Shown here: positions 4,952 through 5,017 of the stretch, piece after piece
Numbering within the stretch: the first letter of the stretch is position 1
Layout of the letters: the number at the start of each line of letters is the position of its first letter
Source of the DNA: Streptomyces sp. NRRL WC-3742
GTDB taxonomy: Bacteria; Actinomycetota; Actinomycetes; Streptomycetales; Streptomycetaceae
DNA: 5,017 nt
NCBI RefSeq assembly: GCF_000720635.1
Contig: NZ_JOCF01000140.1
Span: forward strand, 1 to 5,017
Direction: 5' to 3'
The notes under the pieces: generated by a model
Databases searched by the model: none
The model's input: the letters and a program-made list of their open reading frames with translations, nothing else
Told to the model about the DNA's origin: nothing
Translations under genes and position numbers: made by a program

Positions 4952-5017
4952 GGAAACACGAAAGAACGAAGCGCCCGGAGGGCCCGCTGGAAGGCGGTCC
5001 GAAGGAAGCGTCCGTTC
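4952..5017 (+). other. 5' leader of a ribosomal RNA operon transcript (partial)
   Basis: The stretch beginning GAAAGAACGAAGCGCCCGG and ending GGAAGCGTCCGTTC is recognisable as the conserved leader before 16S rRNA in Streptomyces. There it is normally followed by an anti-termination and processing region with CTTGAGAACTCAACA. Here it folds plausibly: GAACG (4964-4968) pairs with CGTTC (5013-5017), enclosing a hairpin of GGGCCCGC (4980-4987) with GCGGTCC (4994-5000), with one bulge and one G-U pair. The mature 16S start is not in the window. Identification rests on remembered sequence similarity, not on a search. Confidence 0.75.

Noticed and set aside
4800..5017. tRNA gene or 16S rRNA itself at the right edge
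   Set aside because: No cloverleaf, TTC-type T-loop or 16S start motif (AGAGTTTGATC) is present. Only the promoter and leader of the rrn operon are inside the window.
1..5017. CRISPR array, insertion sequence, phage or plasmid element
   Set aside because: No spaced direct repeats, transposase, integrase or terminal inverted repeats were seen. The genes are ordinary housekeeping genes in a typical Streptomyces setting.

Overview
This window looks like chromosomal DNA of a high-GC actinomycete, most likely Streptomyces or a close relative such as Kitasatospora. The evidence is the very strong G/C preference at third codon positions, the lack of TTA codons noticed in the real genes, a crr-ptsI pair preceded by a near-consensus DasR box, and a right-hand end that reads like the promoter and leader of a Streptomyces ribosomal RNA operon.

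Layout, left to right: (1) 1-122, the last 39 codons of an unidentified forward gene. (2) 123-263, a short gap with a small tandem repeat and a Shine-Dalgarno sequence. (3) 264-2285 forward, acetoacetyl-CoA synthetase (aacS), complete. (4) 2296-2332, a strong stem-loop between the convergent aacS and ptsI genes, probably a shared terminator. (5) 2348-4018 reverse, ptsI, Enzyme I of the PTS. (6) 4019-4095, a 77-base intercistronic gap with two overlapping, mutually exclusive hairpins. (7) 4096-4545 reverse, crr, the glucose-family EIIA protein. (8) 4546 to about 4950, a control region of roughly 400 bases with no convincing gene. It holds the crr leader and promoter candidates, a 16-base DasR-type operator, a perfect 15-base palindrome, and several promoter-like elements pointing right. 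(9) About 4952-5017, the start of the rrn transcript leader; 16S itself begins beyond the window.

How the genes work together: Enzyme I takes phosphate from PEP and passes it to HPr (ptsH, not in this window). HPr phosphorylates EIIA (Crr), which feeds membrane EIIB/EIIC permeases, also absent here. In Streptomyces these general PTS genes serve N-acetylglucosamine uptake and are controlled by DasR, which fits the operator upstream of crr. AacS makes acetoacetyl-CoA from acetoacetate. It is transcribed towards ptsI and is a neighbour rather than an operon partner.

I found no mobile element, CRISPR array, tRNA or evidently new biological system. The points most worth a second look are regulatory: the dre box, its closeness to both crr and the divergent rrn promoters, the 15-base palindrome between them, and the alternative hairpins in front of ptsI. 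Several very long ORFs on the wrong strand or frame are artefacts of GC-rich codon usage.
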